A stretch of DNA of 64,000 nt from Bacillus sp. E(2018) (GCF_005503015.1 NZ_SCOL01000001.1:992001-1056000); one strand, 5' to 3'; numbered from the stretch's first letter, positions 7,722 through 15,842 are shown. Program-made: numbers and translations. Notes: a model not told the origin generated them from the letters alone.

Positions 7722-8657
7722 CTAATTTAATATAAAAATACCAACTAACGAGTAGACGATGACAGTTGAAAACAGAATCGTCATATGAATTAAAGAATAG
7801 ATAAAGAGCAGCTTTGCCCATTTCTCTGAATCCTTGTTTTTCTTGTAGCCATAAATACTCAACACGAGCCATCCAACATTCATAAGAAGAGCAACTAACG
7901 TTAAACCTAAGCTTAATGGTAAGAACAAGAAGCTTGTTAAGCTTAGTAACACAAGATAGATGTTGGTTTGTGTATATGTTCTTTTTACCCCTTTTACAAC
8001 GGGAAGCATCGGTATTCGAGCGGCCTTATATTCATCATGTCGGCGAATGGCGATGGCATAGAAGTGAGGCATCTGCCAAATAACCTGGATGATGAACAGT
8101 GCTGCAATCGCGGGGTGTGCAAGTGTCCCAGTCATTGCTGCCCAACCGATAAGGGGAGGCATAGCACCAGAAATACTTCCTACCTCCGTGTTATAGATCG
8201 TTCTTCGTTTCGTCCACATCGTGTAAGGAACGACATAAAAGAAAAGACCTAGAAAACCTAATAAAGCTGCAAGCGGTGTGGTGAAAGCTAGAGCAACTAT
8301 CCCAAGCACAGCCATTATACTAGCGAGTGTAATAGCGAATTTCGTATCGATCTCACCAGTAACGGTTGGTCGATTCTTTGTTCTTTCCATAATCGCATCA
8401 ATATCACGATCATATACATTATTTAACGTACCAGCAGCACCAATTACTAATATTGTACCGATCAATGCGAATACAACATCAAGTAACTTAGTGCCAGGAT
8501 CAATATCGTACGTATATAATGCCAGCGTAAGTCCGGCAAACATAGGAACGAGGTTAGATTTAATGATTCCCGTTTTTACTGTTTGTGACAGAATAGCTGA
8601 CCGTTTTTGTTTTTCTACTTTCAACGTTTTTTCCATACTATAAGACACCATCTTCAC
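7722..8657 (-). CDS. ctaB: protoheme IX farnesyltransferase (heme O synthase)
   Basis: 311 residues, normal length. This UbiA-superfamily membrane enzyme adds a farnesyl group to protoheme, making heme O for heme-copper oxidases. About nine membrane segments are visible, and the two Asp-rich prenyl-diphosphate sites are present: NNVYDRDIDAIMERTKNRP in the first loop and the region around RRHDEYKAARIPMLPVVKG in the second. The start is uncertain: GTG at 8657, ATG at 8651 and ATG at 8636 are in frame and none has a strong ribosome site. No ctaA or oxidase genes adjoin, so this copy is away from the cytochrome oxidase cluster; a second copy elsewhere is possible. Confidence 0.93.
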   Translation of the reverse strand: MKMVSYSMEKTLKVEKQKRSAILSQTVKTGIIKSNLVPMFAGLTLALYTYDIDPGTKLLDVVFALIGTILVIGAAGTLNNVYDRDIDAIMERTKNRPTVTGEIDTKFAITLASIMAVLGIVALAFTTPLAALLGFLGLFFYVVPYTMWTKRRTIYNTEVGSISGAMPPLIGWAAMTGTLAHPAIAALFIIQVIWQMPHFYAIAIRRHDEYKAARIPMLPVVKGVKRTYTQTNIYLVLLSLTSFLFLPLSLGLTLVALLMNVGWLVLSIYGYKKNKDSEKWAKLLFIYSLIHMTILFSTVIVYSLVGIFILN

Positions 8658-8831
8658 AATAATTCTCTCTCTATATTATCCATATAGTGTAACCTTAAAT
8701 CCACTTCTATTAAAGCACTAAATGAATTCCCAGTTCAAATAATAGAACACCTTAAGACACTTTACACAACGGTTTTGTGAACGTTCTGTGAGGTTTATGT
8801 GATAGAAATGTGATACAAACGCTTACGTAGC

Positions 8832-9299
8832 TTATAATTGCTCCGTTTCATTCCTTGGTTTTTTATTACCGATGTATATATAACGAAGTGCGATTAACAT
8901 CAAAAGAATCGCGAGCATGCGTTCCCAAGTGAAGGGAACAGATAGTCCTCCAAAAAATCCAAAATGGTCGATAACCATACCCGCAGTAAGCTGTCCAATG
9001 ACGGTAGCAATGTTAGTAGCGATGACACCAATGCGAGGTACAGCAACTACTGTTAAAAATAAGTAACCGACTCCGAACCAAACGGCTGCAAGCTGCCACT
9101 TAGGCGCTTCAAAGACCTTTAAGATGTTACCTTCACCAAAGAAAAGAATAAGAATGGCTAATAGGAGTGCACCAGAGAAAAATGTTAAAAACGCAGCTTC
9201 ATACGTACCGGATTTTCTGCTAAATGCTCCATTAATAGAGGATTGAGCACTAAGAAGCACACCGCCTATGACTGATCCAAGAAGTATTAATATGTTCAT
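8832..9299 (-). CDS. DMT-type membrane transporter, YdcZ/DUF606 family
   Basis: 155 residues with five hydrophobic segments, the half-size YdcZ form of the drug/metabolite transporter superfamily. The N-terminus (SVIGGVLLSAQSSINGAFSRKSGT) and the region GVIATNIATVIGQLTAGMVIDHFG are typical of the family. It lies 18 bases after a second YdcZ gene, which in turn follows an ArsR regulator, so the two proteins probably form a heteromeric transporter expressed as one operon under ArsR control. Substrate unknown. Start ATG follows GAAGGGA. Confidence 0.85.
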   Translation of the reverse strand: MNILILLGSVIGGVLLSAQSSINGAFSRKSGTYEAAFLTFFSGALLLAILILFFGEGNILKVFEAPKWQLAAVWFGVGYLFLTVVAVPRIGVIATNIATVIGQLTAGMVIDHFGFFGGLSVPFTWERMLAILLMLIALRYIYIGNKKPRNETEQL

Positions 9300-9317
9300 G
9301 TTGATATCCCTTCCTTC

Positions 9318-9746
9318 TTAAAAAATGAGCAGCAGTGAAATTGTCATGAGGCTTACTGCTATGAGTTTTTCTTTATTAATAGAGGCTGCTGAACTTCCTA
9401 ACCAGCCTTTGTGCTCAATAAGCATACTCATAGCCATCTGACCGATGATGACTGAAATCATAGCAATGCCTACACCAACAATCGGTATCGCTACGATTAA
9501 GATTGTCAGATAGACAGTACCTAGAATTCCTCCAGAAAGCTCCCATTTAGGAGCTTGAAACGTATAAGCGAGCGAACCTTTACCTAAGAACAGGACGACG
9601 ATTCCAAGTATAATGGCACCAACAAAAAAGTTGTAAAAGCTGCTCTCTAATTTTCCGATCGTTTTGCCAAGTTCTCCATAGATTGCTCCTTCAACACTAA
9701 GGGAGACTCCGGCAAGTAGTGCTAATAGATAAGTCCATATTTTCAT
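9318..9746 (-). CDS. DMT-type membrane transporter, YdcZ/DUF606 family
   Basis: 142 residues, five hydrophobic segments, with the same plan as its downstream partner (GVSLSVEGAIYGELGKTIGK at the start, GIAMISVIIGQMAMSMLIEH in the fourth segment). Paired small transporters of this kind often work as heterodimers with opposite membrane orientation; this is inference from the tandem arrangement. It follows the ArsR gene by about 65 bases and starts at an ATG preceded by GAAGGAG. The substrate cannot be inferred. Confidence 0.85.
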   Translation of the reverse strand: MKIWTYLLALLAGVSLSVEGAIYGELGKTIGKLESSFYNFFVGAIILGIVVLFLGKGSLAYTFQAPKWELSGGILGTVYLTILIVAIPIVGVGIAMISVIIGQMAMSMLIEHKGWLGSSAASINKEKLIAVSLMTISLLLIF

Positions 9747-9810
9747 AAATCAAAACTCCTTCATATTTACATATTCAAAATTATCGATATAAAAACAAAA
9801 AAAGAAGAAC

Positions 9811-10128
9811 CTATAATTCTTCTTTCAGATAGGTAGCTAACTTTTGAATGTTTTTTTCATTTCTTCGATAGTACGTCCATTTGCCATGACGATCTGATTC
9901 AAGTAAACCAGCTTTCTGCATCATCGATAAATATTGGGATACAGTGGATTGCGATAGATTCGCTTTTTCTTGTATATCTCCCACACAAATACCGCCTTTC
10001 TCACTAATCGTTTTAGATAGATGAGCAGTAGGTTTATCAAAGTGTTGATGTGGATCTTTGAGCCATTTCAGAATATCGAGGCGAACGTCGTTGGAAAGCG
10101 CCTTAAATACATCGATAGGATTGTTCAT
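9811..10128 (-). CDS. ArsR family transcriptional regulator
   Basis: 105 residues. The N-terminus NPIDVFKALSNDVRLDILKWL and the winged helix GICVGDIQEKANLSQSTVSQYLSMMQKAGLL are standard ArsR/SmtB. The single Cys (in GGICVGD) does not make the classic metal-binding CxC pattern, so the inducer need not be a metal. It leads an operon with two YdcZ transporters. There is no Shine-Dalgarno before its ATG and a good promoter lies right against the start codon, so the mRNA looks leaderless. Confidence 0.88.
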   Translation of the reverse strand: MNNPIDVFKALSNDVRLDILKWLKDPHQHFDKPTAHLSKTISEKGGICVGDIQEKANLSQSTVSQYLSMMQKAGLLESDRHGKWTYYRRNEKNIQKLATYLKEEL

Positions 10129-10135
10129 GTTTTAC

Positions 10136-10164
10136 ACTCTAATCGGTTTTTCTCGATATGTCAA
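10136..10164 (-). promoter_or_regulatory. promoter of the arsR-ydcZ operon
   Basis: On the minus strand TTGACA (10164-10159), a 17-base spacer and TAGAGT (10141-10136). The expected transcription start is at about 10129, next to the ATG at 10128. An ATCG...CGAT dyad lies in the spacer and could be the operator. Confidence 0.6.
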
Positions 10165-10257
10165 TTTATAAACGCTCGTGATAATTGGAAAAAAATGAAA
10201 CAAATTAGTTTCTTGAATCGTATTATTATGTAGAAAACAAATGGGAGGGAAGTAAAG

Positions 10258-10515
10258 ATGGAGTCCATTTTGTCCGTTCTTGTCCTTATAACGTTAATAT
10301 TCTCCATTACATATGTCATACGGCAAAGGCGAAATCAAGGGATTACAGGTTTGAGAACAGCTTTAACATCGATTTGTTTTTTCTTAATCGCGGTAGTGAA
10401 TCTTATAGCATACTGGTTTAATTTTCTTGGGATATGGAGCTGGGGAACATCGGTTGTTCTTTTACTGTTGGGGGCTTACTTTACGAAGTATTTAGGAAAA
10501 ACTGAACAAGTATAA
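10258..10515 (+). CDS. small membrane protein, unrecognised
   Basis: 85 residues with three hydrophobic stretches (about residues 1-20, 35-55 and 60-77) and a basic loop RQRRNQG. The start has a strong GGGAGGGAAG site. It is divergent from the arsR operon and has no other partner. I do not recognise the family; the composition resembles small integral membrane proteins of unknown function common in Bacillaceae. Confidence 0.7.
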   Translation: MESILSVLVLITLIFSITYVIRQRRNQGITGLRTALTSICFFLIAVVNLIAYWFNFLGIWSWGTSVVLLLLGAYFTKYLGKTEQV

Positions 10516-10684
10516 ATTTTTCATAATCTCCCGTGAATATAAATCGTTCTTCCTATTAGTAAAATATTGAAATAAGGTTTAAATGTAGGAGATTTCTAAA
10601 AGTAAATTTTGAGCCTATTTGAATATTTAATTGAAGGCGGTGTTGCAAGTTGGTTTAAATAATTTCAAATAGGTGGTTTTAAAT

Positions 10685-11389
10685 TTGAAAATAGATACTT
10701 CAATAAAAAGAAGAAACTTGCCAGATCATTTTTTAGAGCATTTATCTTTTACGGAAATTGATCAAATAAAATTTGGTGTGTTTGGTTCTACTTTTATTAT
10801 GATAGATCTCTTAATGATTTTGCCGTTGTTATATCCTACTCACACTTTTACAGCATGGTTAACCATTCCTTTAATTAGCTTTATTAATATTTGGGCTATG
10901 AGCATGCTTTTAAGAAAAGCAAACACACTACAATTTGAATTTATTATATTTATTGCTTGTTCAGGAGCAGTTGCTTCATTTTGTTACTTTGTTTTTGTTC
11001 AAAAAATGGCATATATAGGGATGAATATAAAAACACCTGCATTTTTAATAGTCTCTCTAGTATTTTACATTTCTTTTCTATTGTTTCAGCTTTGGTTTTA
11101 CAAAAAAAAATATTCTTCTCTAAGTTCTAAGTTTACAAATTTCAAAGATTTACCTTGGCACTACAAAATACTGTCAATTGCCGCTCCACTAGGATATATT
11201 GTAGCTCATTATTTTATTAATAATTCAATTTCTGCAATGAATTCAATACTGTCGATAATTTATTACATGTTTTCACTTTTCTTTACTTACGTATCAGTAA
11301 AGTTCTTTCATAGATATTTTTTTATGAAAGCCAATCAAAATTTTTTAAATTTATCAAAGGAACATAGAAAACATACACATAAAAAATAA
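10685..11389 (+). CDS. integral membrane protein, unrecognised
   Basis: 234 residues from a TTG at 10685 placed eight bases after GGTGG; an upstream GTG at 10673 overlaps that site. Six or so hydrophobic segments alternate with short loops, and the C-terminus is basic (SKEHRKHTHKK). The gene is visibly more A+T-rich than its neighbours, with many Ile, Phe and Lys codons, and is followed by the degraded DUF4176 remnant, so this segment may have been acquired horizontally. No family recognised and no charged residues in the membrane segments suggest a mechanism. Confidence 0.72.
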   Translation: MKIDTSIKRRNLPDHFLEHLSFTEIDQIKFGVFGSTFIMIDLLMILPLLYPTHTFTAWLTIPLISFINIWAMSMLLRKANTLQFEFIIFIACSGAVASFCYFVFVQKMAYIGMNIKTPAFLIVSLVFYISFLLFQLWFYKKKYSSLSSKFTNFKDLPWHYKILSIAAPLGYIVAHYFINNSISAMNSILSIIYYMFSLFFTYVSVKFFHRYFFMKANQNFLNLSKEHRKHTHKK

Positions 11390-11394
11390 ATTAA

Positions 11395-11629
11395 AACTTA
11401 CTCCCTAACGGCTCAATAGTGTTACTCACAGGTGGAATAATAAAATTAATGATTTATGGCAGAAAACCTTGTTGTTGATGAACAAGAAGTACAATATGAT
11501 AATATTTCGGTTACTTATTCTGGGGGATACATAAATGAAGAACATACATATGTTGTTAACCATTCAAATATTGAAGAAATAATCTTTAGAGAAAATTTGA
11601 GAACGAAGAAAAACAAGAATTTCAGTTAG
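11395..11629 (+). pseudogene. DUF4176 protein remnant, frameshifted and lacking its start
   Basis: One frame reads LLPNGSIVLLTGGIIKLMIYGRK at the beginning, the characteristic N-terminal half of DUF4176 proteins, and then hits TGA. The +1 frame (ATG at 11456, TAG at 11627) supplies the other half: YSGGYINEEHTYVVNHSNIE and EIIF. Together they form one DUF4176 domain split by a frameshift near 11470. A stop at 11392-11394 directly precedes the first half and there is no start codon, so the N-terminus is gone as well. DUF4176 proteins are usually found beside LXG/type VII secretion toxins as accessory factors; no such toxin gene remains here. Confidence 0.75.
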
Positions 11630-11671
11630 TTTTAATCTCTGTAAATCTGTAGTTGATAATTCTAGTAGAAA

Positions 11672-11706
11672 TAGATCATTCATGTATTTGAATGATCTAA
11701 TTTTAT
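11672..11706 (+). terminator. intrinsic terminator
   Basis: TAGATCATTCA at 11672-11682 pairs with TGAATGATCTA at 11689-11699, a perfect 11-bp stem, followed by ATTTTATT. It ends the AT-rich segment with the DUF4176 remnant. Confidence 0.75.
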
Positions 11707-11793
11707 TACTTTGGAAATCATTTCTTTATGAAAACCTAACTTTGGTTTAATGAAATACTTAGTATTATAGATAAGGAAAGGTGAATTAAAACA

Positions 11794-12039
11794 ATGAGAA
11801 AGCACATGGGCATAGCATCAATATTAATCCTTTTAACTACTTTACTTACTTTACAATTCATCATTGAGAACCGATTAAGCGAAATAGGATTTATTACCTT
11901 ATTAGTAGGAGTGCTTTTAGCGTTTATAACAGCTCTCATTAGTACGAAAGGTTTCTGGCGTTCTACTGCATTTAGCGGTATCGGTTTGTTCTTTATCATC
12001 TTTATTTTTGGAGTGTTATCATTCTTCGGAGTCATATAA
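11794..12039 (+). CDS. small membrane protein, unrecognised
   Basis: 81 residues with three membrane segments separated by short loops (IENRLSE; STKGFWRST). The start ATG follows AAGGAAAGGTG at suitable spacing. No soluble domain and no family recognised. It lies before a MarR-DUF3147 pair on the same strand, with about 60 bases and a candidate operator between them, so it is likely its own transcript. Confidence 0.65.
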   Translation: MRKHMGIASILILLTTLLTLQFIIENRLSEIGFITLLVGVLLAFITALISTKGFWRSTAFSGIGLFFIIFIFGVLSFFGVI

Positions 12040-12061
12040 ACCTTCTTTTATATCGTATTAT

Positions 12062-12074
12062 AAGATATAATCTT
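12062..12074. promoter_or_regulatory. candidate MarR operator
   Basis: AAGATATAATCTT is a dyad (AAGAT-3-ATCTT) that contains a TATAAT-like -10 box, 29 bases before the marR-like start codon at 12103. Autoregulation is inferred from position. Confidence 0.4.
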
Positions 12075-12102
12075 AATAAACGATTAAAAAGAGGTGTTTA
12101 TC

Positions 12103-12510
12103 ATGGTTAGTTCGTCAAAATTAAATCAATATTGGACAGACATCTATTTTCATTTGCATTACCCGCATGGGGAGAAAATAACTCATCAGATGGTACGGAT
12201 TCTTCAGTTAATCGATAAAAAAGAGAGGGTAGTTGTAAATGATGTAGCGACTCATCTCGAAATCTCTCACAATACGGCGTCTGAGCATGTGAAGCGTATG
12301 ATACACAAGAATTACATAGAAAAGAAACGCGATCATGAGGATGAACGAAAAGTTATTCTTCGGTTAACGCATATTGGGAAAAAGGTTCTTCATGAGAACT
12401 CAAGTCTAGATGAACAGAAGTTAAATCATATTTTTAGTCAGATGAAAGAAGATGAATTAGAGTTAATCATCAAAGCATTTAAACTGCTAAGTGAGCGGGC
12501 AAAATCATGA
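12103..12510 (+). CDS. MarR family transcriptional regulator
   Basis: 135 residues from the ATG at 12103, six bases after AAAGAGGTG; a GTG at 12094 is inside that site. The winged helix is clear: VNDVATHLEISHNTASEHVK as the helix-turn-helix and KKRDHEDERKVILRLT as the wing. Its stop overlaps the start of a small DUF3147-like membrane protein by four bases (ATGA), so the two are translationally coupled and the membrane protein is the obvious target of control. Confidence 0.86.
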   Translation: MVSSSKLNQYWTDIYFHLHYPHGEKITHQMVRILQLIDKKERVVVNDVATHLEISHNTASEHVKRMIHKNYIEKKRDHEDERKVILRLTHIGKKVLHENSSLDEQKLNHIFSQMKEDELELIIKAFKLLSERAKS

Positions 12511-12854
12511 ATATAGTCATGAAAATCCTAATTTCTGCAGGAGTTATTGCAGCTGTTACCGAAATTGCTAGAAGGTTTCCTAGTTTTGGCGGGATGGTGG
12601 CTGCTCTTCCACTTGTCAGTTTGTTAAGCATCATATGGCTTTATGTACAGGGAGAGCCAACCAAAACGTTAAGTAAGTTTACTCTTGGTGTTCTATGGGG
12701 ATTTCCGGCGACTGCCGTTCTATTAGTGATTGTATATATTTCTTTAAAGCATTCCTTCTCATTAATTGCGTGCCTAGCTTTAGGTATTAGTGGTTGGATT
12801 CTATGTATTTTGCTTCAAGAGGTAGCTATAAAGTTCATAAAAACGATAATCTGA
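12507..12854 (+). CDS. DUF3147-like small membrane protein
   Basis: 115 residues, four membrane segments. The segment RRFPSFGGMVAALPLVSLLS between TM1 and TM2 matches the pattern of DUF3147 proteins, which are small membrane proteins of unknown role, often beside MarR or sugar-related regulators. It overlaps the MarR stop (ATGA). The function is unknown; transport or membrane-stress roles are only guesses from the regulator partner. Confidence 0.78.
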   Translation: MNIVMKILISAGVIAAVTEIARRFPSFGGMVAALPLVSLLSIIWLYVQGEPTKTLSKFTLGVLWGFPATAVLLVIVYISLKHSFSLIACLALGISGWILCILLQEVAIKFIKTII

Positions 12855-12889
12855 TTAAAAAACATTCATTTTCTTAAAGAGGTGAAAAA

Positions 12890-13084
12890 ATGCCAAACAC
12901 AAACCTACCAACAAGAATAGGAAAACCCGCTGAAAGAGCTTTGGCTTCTGCAGGCATATCTTCAATCGAGCAACTTACAGATTGGAGGGAATCAGATCTT
13001 AAGAAATTACACGGAATAGGTCCGAAAGCAATGGGACAGCTCCTTGCTGCACTCCAAGAAAGAGGACTTACTTTTAAGAAATAG
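12890..13084 (+). CDS. helix-hairpin-helix DNA-binding protein, RNAP alpha-CTD-like
   Basis: 64 residues forming a single helix-hairpin-helix module: NLPTRIGKPAERALASAGI is close to the start of the RNA polymerase alpha C-terminal domain, and LKKLHGIGPKAMGQLLAAL carries the hairpin GIGPKA that contacts the DNA backbone. Such small proteins are common in Bacillaceae. It starts after AAAGAGGTG and precedes the GNAT gene by 35 bases. A nucleic-acid-binding role is inferred from the fold; target unknown. Confidence 0.85.
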   Translation: MPNTNLPTRIGKPAERALASAGISSIEQLTDWRESDLKKLHGIGPKAMGQLLAALQERGLTFKK

Positions 13085-13118
13085 CACATTGTTTATACAT
13101 AAAAAGGAGAACGCTTAC

Positions 13119-13778
13119 ATGTTAAATCAAACTACGCTTGTAAAAACAACAATTAGCGATGCAGAACAGTTAACAGCCATTATGAAAAAAACGTTTGATT
13201 GCGAAGCAGAAAAATGGCTTTCGAATCGAGACACCATCGACTTCAATATCCAGCCACCAGGATACACATCTATAGAAATGACCAAGTATATGATTAGAGA
13301 ATTAGAATATTTCAAAGTTATGTACAATGGATTACTTGTGGGAGGAATCATAGCCACCCTCACAGGAAAGACATACGGCAGAATTGATCGAATTTTTATT
13401 GATCCAGATTACCAAGGTAAAGGGATTGGTTCATTAGTTATTAACTTAATTGAAAAAGAATTTCCATATGTAAGAGCTTGGGATCTTGAGACGTCGAGTA
13501 GACAGCTTAATAACCATCACTTTTATAAAAAGATGGGATATGTTGTGACCTTTGAAGGTGAAGAAGAGTTTTGTTTTGTAAAACATATCAAGCGGCCGTT
13601 TCAACATGAAAATGTGATGAAAAATCAAAATTTGTCTCATCATCTATATGAAAACTCTGATTTAAGTCATTCTGAATATTACCAAGTTACGATGGAACGC
13701 AGTTCGATAAGCAACAGTAACGTAAGTCAAATACATATGAGCAATTGCAATCAGTTATTCAAAGTTTCAAAATATTAA
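13119..13778 (+). pseudogene. GNAT acetyltransferase with truncated pentapeptide-repeat tail (5-prime part of a split gene)
   Basis: 219 residues from the ATG at 13119 (AAGGAG ten bases before). Residues 1-150 are a complete GNAT domain with the acetyl-CoA loop DPDYQGKGIGSLVIN and NNHHFYKKMGYVV. From residue 165 the text changes to pentapeptide-like NLSHHLYENSDLSHSEYYQV and NSNVSQIHMSNCN, then the frame runs into unrelated residues and a TAA. The +1 frame across 13741-13792 continues the pentapeptide text (KFQNINYRNTMFADLNLSES). One small indel near 13750 thus splits a GNAT-pentapeptide fusion. The acetyltransferase domain may still be functional. Confidence 0.75.
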
Positions 13779-13791
13779 CTATAGAAATACA

Positions 13792-14046
13792 ATGTTTGCC
13801 GATTTGAATTTATCTGAAAGTGAATTCATTTACGTGACGTTAAGTGGTGTACGATTTACAGATTCTAACCTTGGTGAAAAAGCTAGTCCCCTTAGTTTTG
13901 AAAGATGCGATCTAACGGGTTCCAAACTAGTAAATTGTGATCTGAAAAATGTTGAAATTGAAAAAAGTGACATTACCGGTATGAAGATTAATAACATTCC
14001 GATAGAAGATTTGCTTAACATGTACTATCAATCTAGTAAACACTAA
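13792..14046 (+). pseudogene. pentapeptide-repeat C-terminal part of the split GNAT fusion
   Basis: 84 residues with pentapeptide repeats (FADLNLSES, FERCDLTGSKLVNCDLKNVE, IEKSDITG), the right-handed beta-helix fold, ending in LLNMYYQSSKH. The ATG at 13792 has no ribosome binding site and the frame is open further upstream to the beginning of the repeat text, so this is the displaced 3-prime half of the preceding gene rather than an independent gene. Intact homologous fusions would be about 309 residues. Confidence 0.72.
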
Positions 14047-14079
14047 GAACATTATGAAAAAACGAAAGGCGATGAAGAA

Positions 14080-14991
14080 ATGATTCAGCAACTGAACGGT
14101 CAAGAAATTGAAATTAGAGGCAAAAAGTTATATGTAGAACGTTACGGTACCGATGATAAACCAGCTATCCTTTATCTTCATGGAGGTCCTGGGGAAGGAT
14201 GTCATGATTTTTCCTTCCATCAAGCTGAAAGATTAGGAAAGCATTTCAATCTCATTTTAATAGATCAAAGGGGAGTATGTCGTTCTGAAAACATTAAGAA
14301 GGGCGAACTCTTTGGCTTTCAAGATTTGATTGATGACTGTGAAGCTCTTCGAAAACATTTTCATATAGAAAAGTGGTCACTCATCGGCCATTCATTTGGT
14401 GGGTTTTTAGCATTAGCTTATGTTCGGCAACATCCTGAATCTATTGAAAAAGTGATTTTTGAAGGGCCAACTTTTGATTTTGAACTAACCTCAAGAAGTC
14501 TTATAAGAAAGACTGCACATCTACTGAAAAAGTATGGCAAACACGAACTATACGAGAAAGGTTTGTTACTTGCTGAGGGAAATCATTCGATACGCGAACT
14601 AACAGAAGAATATATGAAGTTGAGTGATGAGTTAGGTGAGAACCGTATGGAGATCTATCGGCATAACCATGATAATCCAACAGACTACTATTCTTTTTAT
14701 TCTGAGGATGAGTGGGACGAATTCTATGACCGTTCAGAGCATCACTACAACATATTAAGAGAAGAAGGCAAAATCTTTGATTCTTTGCTGGATGAGATTC
14801 AATTTGTGAAAAATCCAATGTTATTGCTTGTTGGAAAATATGATGCTTGTACGTGTGAAAAGCATTTTGAGGTGTTCGAGCGAGATGCTATTAACGGAGA
14901 AGTATTGATCTTTGAAGAAAGTGGTCACACTCCTCATTACGAGGATTCAGAAAAGTTTAAGCAGGTTGTCATAGATTATCTGCAATCTTAG
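14080..14991 (+). CDS. alpha/beta hydrolase, proline iminopeptidase-like (S33)
   Basis: 303 residues. The oxyanion segment LHGGPGEGCHDFS and the DQRG motif are those of S33 proline iminopeptidase-like hydrolases; the nucleophile elbow is GHSFGG with Ser around residue 106, the acid is probably the Asp in VGKYDACT, and the His in ESGHTPHYED closes the triad. Unusually, the typical DQRGSGRS is DQRGVCRS here. It is a cytoplasmic enzyme that cleaves N-terminal prolyl or small ester or amide substrates. It starts 33 bases after the pentapeptide remnant and ends in its own terminator. Confidence 0.9.
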   Translation: MIQQLNGQEIEIRGKKLYVERYGTDDKPAILYLHGGPGEGCHDFSFHQAERLGKHFNLILIDQRGVCRSENIKKGELFGFQDLIDDCEALRKHFHIEKWSLIGHSFGGFLALAYVRQHPESIEKVIFEGPTFDFELTSRSLIRKTAHLLKKYGKHELYEKGLLLAEGNHSIRELTEEYMKLSDELGENRMEIYRHNHDNPTDYYSFYSEDEWDEFYDRSEHHYNILREEGKIFDSLLDEIQFVKNPMLLLVGKYDACTCEKHFEVFERDAINGEVLIFEESGHTPHYEDSEKFKQVVIDYLQS

Positions 14992-14995
14992 GATT

Positions 14996-15030
14996 AGAAA
15001 GACCATGTTTTGTAGCTGGTCTTTCTTTTG
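14996..15030 (+). terminator. intrinsic terminator
   Basis: AGAAAGACC at 14996-15004 pairs with GGTCTTTCT at 15018-15026, then TTTG. It ends the alpha/beta hydrolase transcript. Confidence 0.75.
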
Positions 15031-15138
15031 AATTTTACGGCCATTTTAAATACGTCTTCTAAGCTGTTTTGAAGAAGAGGTATTTTTCATTCTTTTGTGT
15101 AACTAGAGAATAAACATTTAACATAAAGAGGTGAAGAG

Positions 15139-15699
15139 ATGAAACTCGTATTATTATTTGGCCCACAAGCGGTTGGGAAGATGACTGTTGGGCATGAGTT
15201 AGAGAAAGTCACAAAATTAAAGCTTTTTCATAATCACATGACGATCGATCTTGTTACACCGTTTTTTGAATATGGTTCTGATGAGGGAAGAAGACTTGTG
15301 AATTTGTTTCGTTCAGAGATTTTTCAAACATATGCGAAGAGTGATCAGTATGGAATGATATTTACATATGTATGGGCGTTTAATTATAAGGAAGATTGGG
15401 ACTTTGTTGAAGGTGTGTGCCAGGTGTTTGAGAAGGAAGGAGCAGAGATTTATTTTGTCGAACTTGAATCTGATCTAGAGACAAGACTTAAGAGAAACAC
15501 GACTTCTCATCGTCTTGAACACAAACCTTCTAAACGAGATCTAACCTGGTCAGAAACTGATGTAAGAACATCAATGGAAATGTATCGATTAAACTCCTTT
15601 GAAGGCGAGTTAAAAAAGAAAAATTATCTTCGTATTAACAATACAGATTTAAATGCGGATGAAGTGGCCAATCTTATTCAAATTACATTTAACCTTTAA
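15139..15699 (+). CDS. P-loop kinase-like protein (AAA/zeta-kinase type)
   Basis: 186 residues. The N-terminus holds a Walker A loop, LLFGPQAVGKMTVGHEL, and an HNHMTIDLV segment as in small nucleotide or antibiotic kinases; EIYFVELESDLETRLKRN is the usual lid-preceding strand with Arg-rich helix. It resembles shikimate-kinase-like P-loop proteins of unknown substrate found across Bacillaceae. Monocistronic: own RBS (AAAGAGGTG) and a terminator just after the stop. The phosphate acceptor is unknown. Confidence 0.8.
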   Translation: MKLVLLFGPQAVGKMTVGHELEKVTKLKLFHNHMTIDLVTPFFEYGSDEGRRLVNLFRSEIFQTYAKSDQYGMIFTYVWAFNYKEDWDFVEGVCQVFEKEGAEIYFVELESDLETRLKRNTTSHRLEHKPSKRDLTWSETDVRTSMEMYRLNSFEGELKKKNYLRINNTDLNADEVANLIQITFNL

Positions 15700-15710
15700 T
15701 AATTCGAGTA

Positions 15711-15740
15711 GAGACATCTCAAATGAGTTGTCTTTTTTTA
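15711..15740 (+). terminator. intrinsic terminator
   Basis: GACATCTCA at 15713-15721 pairs with TGAGTTGTC at 15724-15732 with one mismatch, followed by a run of seven T. Confidence 0.75.
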
Positions 15741-15814
15741 TTGGAATATTAGTGAATGGAGCTTATAGCAAAATTTTCTTGGAAAAAGTGTGGAAAAATC
15801 ATCATCATTGTTAT

Positions 15815-15842
15815 ATAGTGTGTATATAGATATAAACACTAT
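15815..15842. promoter_or_regulatory. operator of the YtrA-type ABC operon
   Basis: ATAGTGT at 15815-15821 and ACACTAT at 15836-15842 form an inverted repeat with a 14-base centre rich in TATA, just upstream of the first gene. The spacing resembles sites of YtrA-subfamily GntR regulators. The centre contains TATATAGAT that may serve as a -10 region, so binding would block transcription. Confidence 0.6.

Noticed and set aside
7968..8643. Plus-strand ORFs opposite ctaB
   Set aside because: Shadows of a well-supported gene; the products show no coherent domain.
13792..14046. Independent pentapeptide-repeat gene
   Set aside because: No RBS, and the frame continues the repeat text of the upstream GNAT gene; a frameshifted fusion explains it better.
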